This document shows positions 7,693-16,800 of a stretch of 64,000 bases of DNA, one piece after another (positions within the stretch are counted from its first letter, which is position 1; every line of letters starts with the position of its first letter). The stretch comes from Niastella soli (GTDB taxonomy: Bacteria; Bacteroidota; Bacteroidia; Chitinophagales; Chitinophagaceae). Below the pieces are notes generated by a model. It was not told where the DNA came from, ran no database searches, and was given only the letters and a program-made list of their open reading frames with translations. The translations under genes and the position numbers were made by a program. Location: assembly GCF_017742245.1 (NCBI RefSeq), contig NZ_JAGHKO010000017.1, positions 407,127 through 471,126 of the forward strand. The letters are read 5' to 3'.

Positions 7693-10600
7693 TTGACGAG
7701 AATACTTGCATTAACCATTATTCTAATCTTTACGCTGCCCAACTTATTCGCGCAGCCAACGCTTTCTTTTGACCTGAAAAAGCCTCAAAAGTATGAGAAT
7801 CGGAAACTTGCATCCGAAAAAACAGAGGACAGAAAGTTTCACGCCTGGCGCGCTTTCACCCAAAACGGTACTACCAAGTTCAATTTTCATTATAACGCCT
7901 ACAAAAAACTGGCTGATGTAATTGCCCGGGGTAAATCACAGCACAAAGACGATTATACCCGTCTGCTTTCATTTTATAATTACGACCTGTCGGTAACTGC
8001 AAAAGACAAAACAGAGCTCGATTCGGTTATATATAAAGCCAATGCCGCCATTCTGTTGCACGACCTGCGCAACAGCTGGGTAGATAATATGTATATGCTG
8101 ATGGGCCAGGCCTATTATTTCAAGAATGTGCTCGACTCGGCCTATTATACTTTTCAATACATCAACTACGCATTTTCACCTAAAGAAAAAGATGGGTACG
8201 ATAAACCCATTGGCTCCAACGCCAATGCCGATCAGGGTGGCAGCGTGTTCTCCATTTCCACCAAAGAAAATCCCAGCCTGCTAAATAAGGCCTGGTCACG
8301 CCCGCCCAGCCGTAATGAATCGCTCATCTGGCAGGTCAGGACCTTCCTGGCAAAAGATGAATTGCCCGAAGCAGCCGGTTTAATAGAGACCCTGAAACAT
8401 GACCCTTTATTTCCAGCCCGGTTAAAGACCGATCTGCGGGAAATGCAGGCACTGTGGTTTTATAAACAACAACTTTATGACAGCGCCGCTTACTACCTTG
8501 AACTGGCGCTCGACAATGCAGAGGGCAGGGAAGAAAAAGCCCGATGGGAATTCCTTATTGGCCAGTTGTACGATCGCGCCAATAAACCGAATGAAGGCGC
8601 CAAATGGTTTGAAAGAACGGTTAGCCATACCCTGAACCCGGTATTGGAAATATATGCCCGCCTGAACACCATTCGCGACCATAAAGGAGACGATAAAATA
8701 TTACAGGAAAATATTAAAGAACTGGAGAAAATGGCGCGGAAAGACCGTTACCTGGTTTACCGCGATATTATTTACTACGCCGCTGCAGAAATGGAGCTGG
8801 AACGCAACAACATCCCCGGCGCCAAAGCACTGTTACTAAAAGCTACCTCCTACCCTGGCGATGATCCGGCCATGCGTTCCAAAGTATTTTTATTGCTTGG
8901 CGATCTTTGCTTTAAAGAAAAGAACTATCCCGATGCCAAACGTTTTTACGATAGCATCACCTCTATAAATCCCAGTGTTATTGACGTTAAGGCATTTAAC
9001 AAACTTAAGGGAACCCTCGGCAAGATCGTTGCCTACCAAAACACCATACACCGGGAAGACAGCCTGCAACAACTGGCTGCCATGCCCGAAGACCAACTGG
9101 AGGCTTATTTAAAGAAACTGGCCAAACAGTTGCGTAAAAAACAGGGTGTGAAGGAAGATGATAACGGCGAACCATCCGGTGGTCCATTATCGTTCAATGA
9201 TAATAGTGGCCCCAGTGATCTGTTCAGCAGCAGCAACCAAAAAGGTGAATGGTATTTCTATAATGCCACCCTGAAAGCAAAGGGATACACAGAATTCAGA
9301 GGGCAGTTTGGCAACAGGCCAAACGTCGACAACTGGCAGCGGTTGGCAGCCATAAAACAGGCTACCCCTACCTCAGTACAAAACGATGATCCTGCCGCAA
9401 GTGGTAATGCCGCTTCAGCCGGTCCGCTTACATATGAAGAATTATTAAAAGCGGTGCCGCTTACGCCCCCCCAGCTCACCGCATCAAACGACTCGGTTGA
9501 AAGGTCCCAGTTCTTATTGGGTAAAACATACCTCGATGGATTGGAAGATTACAGGTCAACTATTGATACCCTGGAAGCATTCCTGACCCGTTTCCCTACC
9601 AGCAAAAACAGACCCGAAGCCTTGTTCATGCTGGCATATTGCTATTATAAAATTGGCGAAGTAGCCAAAGCCACCGCAGCCGAAAACGAGTTAAAGCAAA
9701 AATATCCGGGAACAAGCTTTGAAAAGATCGTTTCCAGTGCAAACGGCGTTACCCCTGATAGTACCGCCAGACTGGAAATGAACCGCCGGTACGATAATAT
9801 TTATAACCTCTATATTGAAGGCCGGTTCGATGAAGCGCAGGCTGAAAAGAAAATGGCCGATAGTATGTACCATGAAAATTACTGGACTCCCCAGTTGTTG
9901 TACATACAATCAGTCTACTACATTCAGCAACGCCAGGATGATTCGGCCAAGAAATCATTACAGGATATCATTCGGGTGTTCCCTGGTACGCCTATGGCCG
10001 CCAAAGCAAAAACATTGATTGATGTACTGGGTCGTCGCAGACAAATTGAAGACTACCTCACCCGGCTAGAAATTCAGCGGCCGGCTGAAGATAGCACAGG
10101 GGAGCCTGTAGCTATTGTAACACCACCACCTGTAAGGCAGCAACAACCTGTAGGGGTAGTTCAACCAGCGCCTACCCAACAACAGCAGCCGCCTGTGGTT
10201 ACTCAACCTGCACAGCAGCAACCGGTTAAACCGGCTGTAACCCAGCAGCCACCACCAACGGTACCTGCTACCCAACAGCCTAAACAGGATGTTGCCAAAA
10301 CAGAGAAGCCAGCGGTTAAGCCAGCAGAAAAACCAGTTGTTACCCCGCCACCAGCGGCTAAACCAACAGTAACGCTGCCACCGCCACCTATAGCTAAAAA
10401 AGATTCTGTAAAAGCCAAAGTGGAGGCGCCCAAGCCATTGGTGCTCACCCATAATGCAGAAATACCACATTATGTGGCCATTGTACTGGATAAGGTGGAC
10501 CCCGTTTACATAAACGAAGCCCGTAATGCATTTAACCGCTATAACCGCGAGCAATATTCCGCTAAAGGGTTTACGGTTAATAACCAGACAGTTACCGACG

Positions 10601-10824
10601 ATATCAAACTGGTACTCATCGGGACCTTCCTAAATGCAAACGAGGCCATAGCGTATATCGATAAAACCAAAAAACTGGCCGCCACCGAGATCATTCCCTG
10701 GCTGCCAGCCGCCAAATACTCTTTCGTGATCATTACCGAGAACAACCTGCAGGTTTTAATGAACACCAAAGATGTAAATGCGCTCAAAAACTTCCTGAAC
10801 CAGAACTTCCCTGGTAAATTTTAA
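7693..10824 (+). CDS. PorW/SprE-like TPR protein of the type IX secretion/gliding system
   Basis: A 1043-residue secreted or envelope protein. A signal peptide (MTRILALTIILIFTLPNLFA) is followed by tetratricopeptide-type helical repeats over about residues 60-460 and again near 610-790, a Pro/Gln/Val-rich linker at about 800-900 and a conserved C-terminal domain beginning HNAEIPHYVAIVLDK. This layout, and the neighbouring bactofilin and AtpI-like genes, match the SprE/PorW family needed for T9SS and gliding in Bacteroidota. The classical lipoprotein cysteine is not seen. The start is TTG at 7693, since no ATG lies between the stop and the signal peptide. Family assignment is from memory of domain order and locus. 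Confidence 0.75.
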   Translation: MTRILALTIILIFTLPNLFAQPTLSFDLKKPQKYENRKLASEKTEDRKFHAWRAFTQNGTTKFNFHYNAYKKLADVIARGKSQHKDDYTRLLSFYNYDLSVTAKDKTELDSVIYKANAAILLHDLRNSWVDNMYMLMGQAYYFKNVLDSAYYTFQYINYAFSPKEKDGYDKPIGSNANADQGGSVFSISTKENPSLLNKAWSRPPSRNESLIWQVRTFLAKDELPEAAGLIETLKHDPLFPARLKTDLREMQALWFYKQQLYDSAAYYLELALDNAEGREEKARWEFLIGQLYDRANKPNEGAKWFERTVSHTLNPVLEIYARLNTIRDHKGDDKILQENIKELEKMARKDRYLVYRDIIYYAAAEMELERNNIPGAKALLLKATSYPGDDPAMRSKVFLLLGDLCFKEKNYPDAKRFYDSITSINPSVIDVKAFNKLKGTLGKIVAYQNTIHREDSLQQLAAMPEDQLEAYLKKLAKQLRKKQGVKEDDNGEPSGGPLSFNDNSGPSDLFSSSNQKGEWYFYNATLKAKGYTEFRGQFGNRPNVDNWQRLAAIKQATPTSVQNDDPAASGNAASAGPLTYEELLKAVPLTPPQLTASNDSVERSQFLLGKTYLDGLEDYRSTIDTLEAFLTRFPTSKNRPEALFMLAYCYYKIGEVAKATAAENELKQKYPGTSFEKIVSSANGVTPDSTARLEMNRRYDNIYNLYIEGRFDEAQAEKKMADSMYHENYWTPQLLYIQSVYYIQQRQDDSAKKSLQDIIRVFPGTPMAAKAKTLIDVLGRRRQIEDYLTRLEIQRPAEDSTGEPVAIVTPPPVRQQQPVGVVQPAPTQQQQPPVVTQPAQQQPVKPAVTQQPPPTVPATQQPKQDVAKTEKPAVKPAEKPVVTPPPAAKPTVTLPPPPIAKKDSVKAKVEAPKPLVLTHNAEIPHYVAIVLDKVDPVYINEARNAFNRYNREQYSAKGFTVNNQTVTDDIKLVLIGTFLNANEAIAYIDKTKKLAATEIIPWLPAAKYSFVIITENNLQVLMNTKDVNALKNFLNQNFPGKF

Positions 10825-10848
10825 TAGTCCTATTTCCTTCCCGACAAG

Positions 10849-10897
10849 TCAGGACGCCGGGTTCTAATTAGAATTTAATTAGAACCCGGCGTCCTGA
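10849..10897. repeat. 22-bp perfect inverted repeat hairpin
   Basis: Arms 10849-10870 and 10876-10897 are perfectly complementary over 22 bases with a five-base loop (GAATT); the arms begin TCAGGACGCCGGG. It lies 24 bases after the TPR gene and before the PBP gene on the same strand. No T-run follows (AAAATTATT), so it is a transcript-end stabiliser, a weak terminator or a mobile palindrome. Confidence 0.8.
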
Positions 10898-11008
10898 AAA
10901 TTATTAAGAATACTTTCGTAGCCATTCCTGGTTTTATCGGTCATAAAGCATGATTTTTGCAATCGTAAAATTCCGGTTGTAAACTCCCGGCTTACAAAAT
11001 ACCCGACT

Positions 11009-13399
11009 ATGACGCGCGCCATTAAAATATTCTGGAAAACCTTTTTAATAGGTTTCCTGGTAATTGCATTGTTCCTCACCCTTTTAAGCTTTGGCTTATT
11101 TGGGAAAATGCCTTCATTGGCCCAGTTGGAAAACCCTTCCATTACACTGGCTAGCGAGGTATATGGTGACGATGGGACCATGCTTGGGAAATATTATAAA
11201 GAAAAGGGCAACCGCAGCTTTGTGCAATACAAAGACATTTCAAAACATGTGGTGGATGCCCTGGTAGCTACCGAGGATGAACGTTTTTACGATCACTCCG
11301 GTATCGACGGTAAGTCGCTGGCCCGCGCGGTTTTCTTTATGGGTAAAGAAGGGGGTGGCAGTACCATTACCCAACAGCTGGCGTTGAATATGTTCGATGA
11401 AAGAGCGGAGAACAAGTTTACCCGCATGATCCAGAAATTAAAAGAGAACATCATTGCGGTTAAGCTGGAAAGGAATTTTACCAAACAGGAGATCCTCGCG
11501 CTGTATCTCAATACTGTTTCATTCAGCGATAACGTCTATGGCATTCGCAATGCAGCCCGTACATTCTTTTCAAAAGAACCCGATCGCCTGAACGTGGAAG
11601 AAGCCGCCGTGCTTATCGGGATGCTAAAAGCTACTGGCACCTATAACCCCCGTACCAATTACAAAGCCTCCTTCGAGCGCCGCAATACCGTGCTCGATCA
11701 AATGGCGCGCAATAGCTACCTTACTGAACCCGATGCATCGGATCTGAAAAAACAACCCATTCGCCTCAACTATAAAAAGCTGAACGAGAACAATGGTATC
11801 GCCCCTTATTTCCTCGATGTAATACGGGACGATGTAAAAAAATGGTGCAACGAACACAAAAAACAGGATGGCGAAAATTACGATATCTATGAGGATGGCC
11901 TGCACGTGTACACCACCATCAACCCCCGCATGCAATTGTATGCGGAAGAAGCCGTGGCCAAACACCTGCCGGTATTACAACGCGCATTGGCCGGCCAGCG
12001 TGAATTAAAGAACGATGCGGTTTGGAAAGGCCATGAAAATGTACTGGAAAGCAATATGCGCAACTCCGACCGCTGGCGTAACCTCAAAGCAGAAGGCTTA
12101 AGTGAAGCAGAGATCAGGAAATCGTTCAAACAGAAAGTGCACATGAAAGTGTTTGCCTGGAACAGCAAACGGGAGAAAGACACTGTAATGACGCCGCTCG
12201 ATTCCATCAAATACCACCGTGAAATGCTGCAAACCGCCTTTATGGTTACCGATCCCATGAGTGGCCAGGTAAAAGCATGGGTAGGCGGTATCGACTTCAA
12301 GAACTATAAATTCGATCATGCCAACCTGAGGACAAAAAGACAGGTAGGTTCTTCTATAAAACCATTCCTGTACGCACTGGCTATTGAAGAATATGGGTTT
12401 ACGCCTGAGACCATGTGCGAAGCCACCCAGCAGTATTTTCCCGGCTCTGGTTATGTACCTGCAAAACCAAACCCTAAAATAAGCGGTATGCGCACCATGG
12501 CTACCGGCCTGGCCTATTCCATCAATGAAGTAGCAGCCTACATCATAAAACAAACCACGCCAAAACGTTTTGCCGAGTTCTTACATCAAATAAATATCCC
12601 CACCAAAGTGCAGCCCTACCCTTCTATCAGTTTGGGTACCTGCGAGCTGTCGCTCTATGAAATGATGTGGGGCTACAGCATGTTCCCAACAGGTGGCTTT
12701 AGCATAAAACCAGTATACATCACCCGCATTGAAGACAAGAACGGTAATGTACTGGCCCGTTTTGATACAGAACGTAAAGAGGTGATCAGCCAGGCCAGCG
12801 CCTACACCATGGCCCGCATGATGCAGGGAACTGTTGATTTTGGTACCGCAGCTGGTTTACGCGACCGGTTGGGCGTTTCTCAAATGGGCGGTAAAACCGG
12901 TACAACCAATGACAACTCCGATGCCTGGTTCTTTGGATATACCCCTCAATTGCTGGCCGGTGTGTGGATCGGTTGCGACGACCGTTTCATTCGCCTGGAA
13001 GGTGGTCTCGGTTATGGTGGCGCTGCGGCAAGACCTATTTGGGAATCTTTCTTTGCGCGCGCTTTTGCTGATAAAACATTAGGGCTCGATAAAACCGCCA
13101 AATTCGTAGCGCCTGAGAACATGCGCAACGAATCTTTCGAAGATGTAGGTTATGCAAATCAGGCGCCGCCACCAGGGGCTGAAGGCACTGATGTGGGCAA
13201 TGGCGCTGGCGCCGACTACCTGGGCAAACCTGATACCCAAAGCATTCCAACCGAATCTAAAGAAGCAATGGAAGAGCTAAAGGTGTTGAAAGAAGCTATC
13301 AATACCAAGAACCAGGTACCTAAAGACACCGTATTGCCGCCAGATGAAAAGAAGAAAAAAGGGTTCTTCAGAAGGTTGTTTGGCAAGAAGGATCAATAG
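11009..13399 (+). CDS. mrcA: Penicillin-binding protein 1A, bifunctional transglycosylase/transpeptidase
   Basis: Builds and cross-links peptidoglycan from lipid II at the outer face of the inner membrane. The 796-residue protein has a short cytoplasmic N-terminus, one membrane span at residues 12-31, a GT51 domain with the catalytic glutamate in ATEDERFYDH (Glu89) and GGSTITQQL, and a transpeptidase domain with Ser-x-x-Lys at residues 448-451 (SSIK), the SxN motif in YSINEVA and Lys-Thr-Gly at 629-631. All catalytic motifs are intact. The tail is low-complexity, ending in a basic stretch. It follows the 22-bp hairpin and ends at a strong terminator, so it is probably its own unit. Confidence 0.95.
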   Translation: MTRAIKIFWKTFLIGFLVIALFLTLLSFGLFGKMPSLAQLENPSITLASEVYGDDGTMLGKYYKEKGNRSFVQYKDISKHVVDALVATEDERFYDHSGIDGKSLARAVFFMGKEGGGSTITQQLALNMFDERAENKFTRMIQKLKENIIAVKLERNFTKQEILALYLNTVSFSDNVYGIRNAARTFFSKEPDRLNVEEAAVLIGMLKATGTYNPRTNYKASFERRNTVLDQMARNSYLTEPDASDLKKQPIRLNYKKLNENNGIAPYFLDVIRDDVKKWCNEHKKQDGENYDIYEDGLHVYTTINPRMQLYAEEAVAKHLPVLQRALAGQRELKNDAVWKGHENVLESNMRNSDRWRNLKAEGLSEAEIRKSFKQKVHMKVFAWNSKREKDTVMTPLDSIKYHREMLQTAFMVTDPMSGQVKAWVGGIDFKNYKFDHANLRTKRQVGSSIKPFLYALAIEEYGFTPETMCEATQQYFPGSGYVPAKPNPKISGMRTMATGLAYSINEVAAYIIKQTTPKRFAEFLHQINIPTKVQPYPSISLGTCELSLYEMMWGYSMFPTGGFSIKPVYITRIEDKNGNVLARFDTERKEVISQASAYTMARMMQGTVDFGTAAGLRDRLGVSQMGGKTGTTNDNSDAWFFGYTPQLLAGVWIGCDDRFIRLEGGLGYGGAAARPIWESFFARAFADKTLGLDKTAKFVAPENMRNESFEDVGYANQAPPPGAEGTDVGNGAGADYLGKPDTQSIPTESKEAMEELKVLKEAINTKNQVPKDTVLPPDEKKKKGFFRRLFGKKDQ

Positions 13400-13420
13400 T
13401 CAATTTGTAACTTATTATAG

Positions 13421-13453
13421 AAGCCCCGACGGTACCGTCGGGGCTTTTTCTTT
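13421..13453 (+). terminator. Terminator of the PBP gene
   Basis: A 26-base perfect palindrome (AAGCCCCGACGGT and its complement) followed by TTTCTTTT, 21 bases after the stop. The core matches the hairpins at 6541 and 27902. Confidence 0.88.
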
Positions 13454-13540
13454 TACACCATCCAACCCTATAACCACATATATAAATTCCATCCAGTGGC
13501 TTTAAAATACTACGTAGCTTATATTTTAAAACTAACTGAC

Positions 13541-14650
13541 ATGAAAAAGATACTGATTGCTTGTTTAGCACTGACATGCTATATCGTTTCTTACTCGCAG
13601 TTATCAACACCACCTTTCGGTGGCAATAAAAAAGCCACGGTGGGCGAACGCATCGGTATTACTGATGTTACCATTCATTACGACAGACCAGGGGTTAAGG
13701 GCCGTGAAGGAAAGATCTGGGGCCAACTGGTCCAAAAAGGTTTTACCGATCAGGGCTTTGGTACCAGTAAAGCCGCACCCTGGCGGGCTGGGGCCAATGA
13801 AAATACGACCATAGAATTTTCAACCCCGGTAAACATTGAAGGACAGGCATTGCCAGCTGGTAAATACGGCTTCTTTATTGCTTATGATCCTGATGAATGC
13901 ACGGTTATCTTTTCCAAAAATGCCACCTCCTGGGGCAGCTTTTATTACGATCAAAAAGAAGATGCCTTACGCGTTAAAGTAAAACCACAGCCACTCGATA
14001 AAAGCGTGGAATGGTTAACGTATGAGTTTGTCGATGAGACCAACAACGGCGCCACGGTGGCCCTGGTATGGGAAAAACTAAAGATCCCTTTTAAAGTAGA
14101 AACAGACTATAACAACCTGCAACTGGAATCATTCCGTCGTGAGCTCCGCAGCGAAAAAGCATTCAACCCCGGCTGGCAAAGCTTTGATCAGGCAGCACAA
14201 TTCTGTTTACAAAACAATGTCAATATAGAGGAAGGCATGCAATGGGCTGATAACGCCATCAACCTACCGTTCATTGGTCAAAAGAATTTTGTTACGCTTT
14301 CTACCAAAGCCAGTTTTTTAAAAAAGCTTGGTAAGGATGCAGAAGCAGATGCGCTGATGAAAGAAGCCTTGCCTATGGGTACAGTTAATGAATTGCATAA
14401 TTATGCGCGCCAGCTCTTGCAACAGAAAAAAAGCAAGGAAGCCTTTGAAGTGTTTAAAGTAAACTACGACAAGAACCCGAATGAGTTCACCACCCAGGTA
14501 GGCATGGCTAGGGGTTATTCAGCTATGGGTGACTATAAAAAAGCGTTGGGCTTTGCCCAGAAGGCCCTGCCCAAAGCGCCAGATAATGCGAATAAGATGA
14601 ATGTAGAGAAGATGATCACCACCTTGCAGGGTGGGAAGGATATTAATTAG
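13541..14650 (+). CDS. Secreted DUF2911/TPR protein
   Basis: A 369-residue protein starting MKKILIACLALTCYIVSYSQ, a typical signal peptide. The next part (VGERIGITDVTIHYDRPGVK, then WRAGANENTTIEFSTPVNIE and LPAGKYGFFI) is the DUF2911 pattern, a periplasmic domain common in Bacteroidota with unknown role. The C-terminal third holds two or three TPR-like helix pairs (NELHNYARQLLQQKKSKEAF and following). An in-frame start at 13496 would put 15 residues before the signal peptide and is not favoured. It ends convergently with the TlpA-like gene. Confidence 0.82.
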   Translation: MKKILIACLALTCYIVSYSQLSTPPFGGNKKATVGERIGITDVTIHYDRPGVKGREGKIWGQLVQKGFTDQGFGTSKAAPWRAGANENTTIEFSTPVNIEGQALPAGKYGFFIAYDPDECTVIFSKNATSWGSFYYDQKEDALRVKVKPQPLDKSVEWLTYEFVDETNNGATVALVWEKLKIPFKVETDYNNLQLESFRRELRSEKAFNPGWQSFDQAAQFCLQNNVNIEEGMQWADNAINLPFIGQKNFVTLSTKASFLKKLGKDAEADALMKEALPMGTVNELHNYARQLLQQKKSKEAFEVFKVNYDKNPNEFTTQVGMARGYSAMGDYKKALGFAQKALPKAPDNANKMNVEKMITTLQGGKDIN

Positions 14651-14784
14651 GAGTTGATCAGTTGACCAGTTAGTAGCAGCGCATAACGGTTTTAATGTCT
14701 GCCGTCTGCCGTTTCACGTCTGCCGTCTGCCAATTGCCTCGCCCGCCGAAGCTTTAGCGTAGGAGGGCCGTTTGCCTTCTGCTG
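14651..14784. repeat. Spacer words and inverted partner of 2820-2867
   Basis: Contains GTTGATCAGTTGACCAGTTA (TCAAC family, inverted), CTGCCGTCTGCCG words (GGCAGAC family, inverted) at 14699-14732, and at 14737-14783 the inverted near-identical copy of 2820-2867. Confidence 0.75.
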
Positions 14785-14792
14785 ATATCAAT

Positions 14793-14826
14793 AAAAAAGC
14801 TGTCTGATAAACAGACAGCTTTTTTA
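14793..14826. terminator. Bidirectional terminator
   Basis: AAAAAGCTGTCTG and CAGACAGCTTTTTT pair around ATAAA between two convergent genes. It ends the DUF2911 gene on the plus strand and the long trp-his-TlpA unit on the minus strand. Confidence 0.85.
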
Positions 14827-14850
14827 TATTGTTAAAAATTTTTCTTCCGG

Positions 14851-15957
14851 TTATTTACAACCAAGCAACTCACACAATTTCGCATCCAGTTCTTGCCCAC
14901 GTAAGTTTTTACCAACGATCTTTCCATTGGGATCTATGAGGTAATTCTGTGGAATGCTTTCTATTTTGTACATGCGGGCCACTTCATTATTCCAGAATTG
15001 CAGATCACTCACCTGTGTCCATTGCAGGCCATCGTCTTTTATAGCCTGGATCCAGGGCTCACGAGATCTGTCGAGCGAAACACCCAGTACTGTGAAATTC
15101 TTGCTTTTAAACTTGTTATACGCAGTAACAACGTTAGGGTTTTCCATCCGGCAGGGTTTGCACCAGCTGGCCCAGAAATCGACCAACACATATTTACCCC
15201 TGAATGAGTTCAACGATACCGGTTTACCGGTTGTATCGGCTTGTGTAAACTCTATGGCATCAGAGCCTATGGCGCCCACTTTGCTATCAGCAATACCCTG
15301 TTGAACCACTTTGCCATAAAACCCTTGTTGCACAGCAGGCGTAAGCTGGGCATACCTTTTTTCCAGCATAGCCGGGTCCTGCTCCAACTCACGGGTTACA
15401 AGTAATAAGAAAGGTGCTACCGGAGAGGCCTTTTTTTCTGTAATGAATTTATCTATTGCGCTCACCGTAGCATCGTACGCTTTTTTATAGGCGGTTTGCA
15501 GGCTATCGCTGGTTGACTTGATAGCATTAGGGGCCGATTGCAGACCCATTAACTGCTGGTTCAACTGCGACATTTTATCAAACAAGGGCTTAAAGGTCTT
15601 CTGAAACTCATTAAAATCATCATTGGTGGGAGATCCTTTTACCTCAAACTGCTGTACGTTCTTGACATCGCCCTTTATAGTAACGTTATCGTTTCCAATA
15701 AATAATACAGATTTTTTGCCGATCACGTCAAAATTCAACTGATATAAATTGGGCTCTGCAATGGTCCCTTTCAACACAAAACTACCTTTGGCAGACTTGG
15801 TTTTTGCCAGCGTATCTGTAGGCGTGTTCATATCTACAAGACATACAGCCGCATTATCAGGTAAACCGGTGAGGGTACCGGTAATAACAAATCCTCCTTT
15901 TTTCTGCGCCATCGCCACTACAGGTATCAGAAATATTGCCGCTATCAGCTTCTTCAT
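14851..15957 (-). CDS. TlpA-like thiol-disulfide protein with DUF4369 domain
   Basis: A 368-residue exported protein. After a signal peptide (MKKLIAAIFLIPVVAMA) comes a beta-rich DUF4369-like domain (about residues 22-115, FVITGTLTGLPDNAAVCLVD), a helical middle and a thioredoxin fold starting SLNSFRGKYVLVDFW, with the redox motif Trp265-Cys-Lys-Pro-Cys269. This is the TlpA/ResA type, acting in the periplasm on disulfides. It is the last gene of the trp-his unit: its ATG lies one base after the stop of hisIE, so it is probably co-transcribed, although no link to amino-acid synthesis is known. Confidence 0.88.
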   Translation of the reverse strand: MKKLIAAIFLIPVVAMAQKKGGFVITGTLTGLPDNAAVCLVDMNTPTDTLAKTKSAKGSFVLKGTIAEPNLYQLNFDVIGKKSVLFIGNDNVTIKGDVKNVQQFEVKGSPTNDDFNEFQKTFKPLFDKMSQLNQQLMGLQSAPNAIKSTSDSLQTAYKKAYDATVSAIDKFITEKKASPVAPFLLLVTRELEQDPAMLEKRYAQLTPAVQQGFYGKVVQQGIADSKVGAIGSDAIEFTQADTTGKPVSLNSFRGKYVLVDFWASWCKPCRMENPNVVTAYNKFKSKNFTVLGVSLDRSREPWIQAIKDDGLQWTQVSDLQFWNNEVARMYKIESIPQNYLIDPNGKIVGKNLRGQELDAKLCELLGCK

Positions 15958-15958
15958 A

Positions 15959-16570
15959 TTATTTTTTATTGGAATGTCTGTTTTGTAAAATGCCTACTAC
16001 CTGTTGCAATGTATAACCTTTTGCGTTAAGTAATACCAAATAATGGAAGAGCAGATCGGCAGCTTCGTTCAGAAAAAGTTCTTCATTGCTGTCTTTGGCT
16101 TCAATAACCAGTTCTACCGCTTCTTCACCCACTTTCTGGGCTATTTTATTGATCCCTTTGCCAAAAAGCTGTTTCACATACGATTTCTCATCCTCGCTTT
16201 TCTTACGCAACTCTATGATATCCTGCAAGTAATACAAAAAGTCGTCGGAATGGTTGCGCTCGCTCCAGCAGGTATCGGCCCCGGTATGACAGGTGGGTCC
16301 TAATGGCTTGGCCTTTATGAGTAAGGTATCGTTATCGCAATCACTTAGTATCTCTTTAACCAGCAGGTGATTGCCGCTTTCCTCGCCTTTTGTCCACAGG
16401 CGTTTTTTACTACGGCTGAAAAAGGTCACTTTTCCTTCACTCATGGTTTTGTGCAGGGCTTCCTCATTCATAAAACCCATCATCAACACCTTGTGGGTTA
16501 CAAAATCCTGAATGATGGCAGGTACCAGGCCATCGCTGTATTTTTTGAAATCTACTTTCATGATCGTCAA
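15959..16570 (-). CDS. hisIE: Bifunctional phosphoribosyl-AMP cyclohydrolase / phosphoribosyl-ATP pyrophosphatase
   Basis: Catalyses steps two and three of histidine synthesis in the cytoplasm. The 203-residue protein has the HisI domain first (GFMNEEALHKT, FFSRSKKRLWTKGEESGNHL, the metal-binding DCDNDTLL and CHTGADTCW motifs) and the HisE domain from about residue 110 (INKIAQKVGEEAVELVIEAK). The fusion order is the common one. The start could be ATG at 16570 (MTIMKVDF) or 16561 (MKVDF). It lies between the 64-codon membrane protein and the TlpA-like gene in the trp-his unit. Confidence 0.95.
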   Translation of the reverse strand: MTIMKVDFKKYSDGLVPAIIQDFVTHKVLMMGFMNEEALHKTMSEGKVTFFSRSKKRLWTKGEESGNHLLVKEILSDCDNDTLLIKAKPLGPTCHTGADTCWSERNHSDDFLYYLQDIIELRKKSEDEKSYVKQLFGKGINKIAQKVGEEAVELVIEAKDSNEELFLNEAADLLFHYLVLLNAKGYTLQQVVGILQNRHSNKK

Positions 16571-16601
16571 TTATGTTTTTATGTACCCGGCTGTGGTACT
16601 G

Positions 16602-16796
16602 CTATTGATCTTCCGTTGTGTCACTCACTTCATCGTCCGGTTCGCTATTGGGCTTCTTTTTCGCCTCAAAAAACTGCTGTAATTGTTCTTCTCTTCTTTC
16701 CCGCCAATGTTCCCGTCGTTCATCCCGTTTCCGCTGTAAATACCGGTTGAAGTAGATAAAGATCAACAGGGCAATGATGGCGGTTAAATATACCAT
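16602..16796 (-). CDS. 64-residue membrane protein inside the his genes
   Basis: MVYLTAIIALLIFIYFNRYL forms one N-terminal membrane span; a strongly charged Arg/Glu-rich helix follows (QRKRDERREHWRERREEQLQ) and an acidic tail DDEVSDTTEDQ. It starts four bases after hisF stops and ends some 31 bases before hisIE starts, so it is translated within the his genes. No family is recognised. An N-in, one-span protein with a charged coiled tail could anchor or scaffold something, but nothing in the sequence shows what. Confidence 0.65.
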   Translation of the reverse strand: MVYLTAIIALLIFIYFNRYLQRKRDERREHWRERREEQLQQFFEAKKKPNSEPDDEVSDTTEDQ

Positions 16797-16800
16797 AGGA

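Noticed and set aside
10066..10554. 162-codon minus-strand frame rich in Trp and Arg
   Set aside because: It is the complement of the Pro/Gln-rich linker of the PorW/SprE-like gene.
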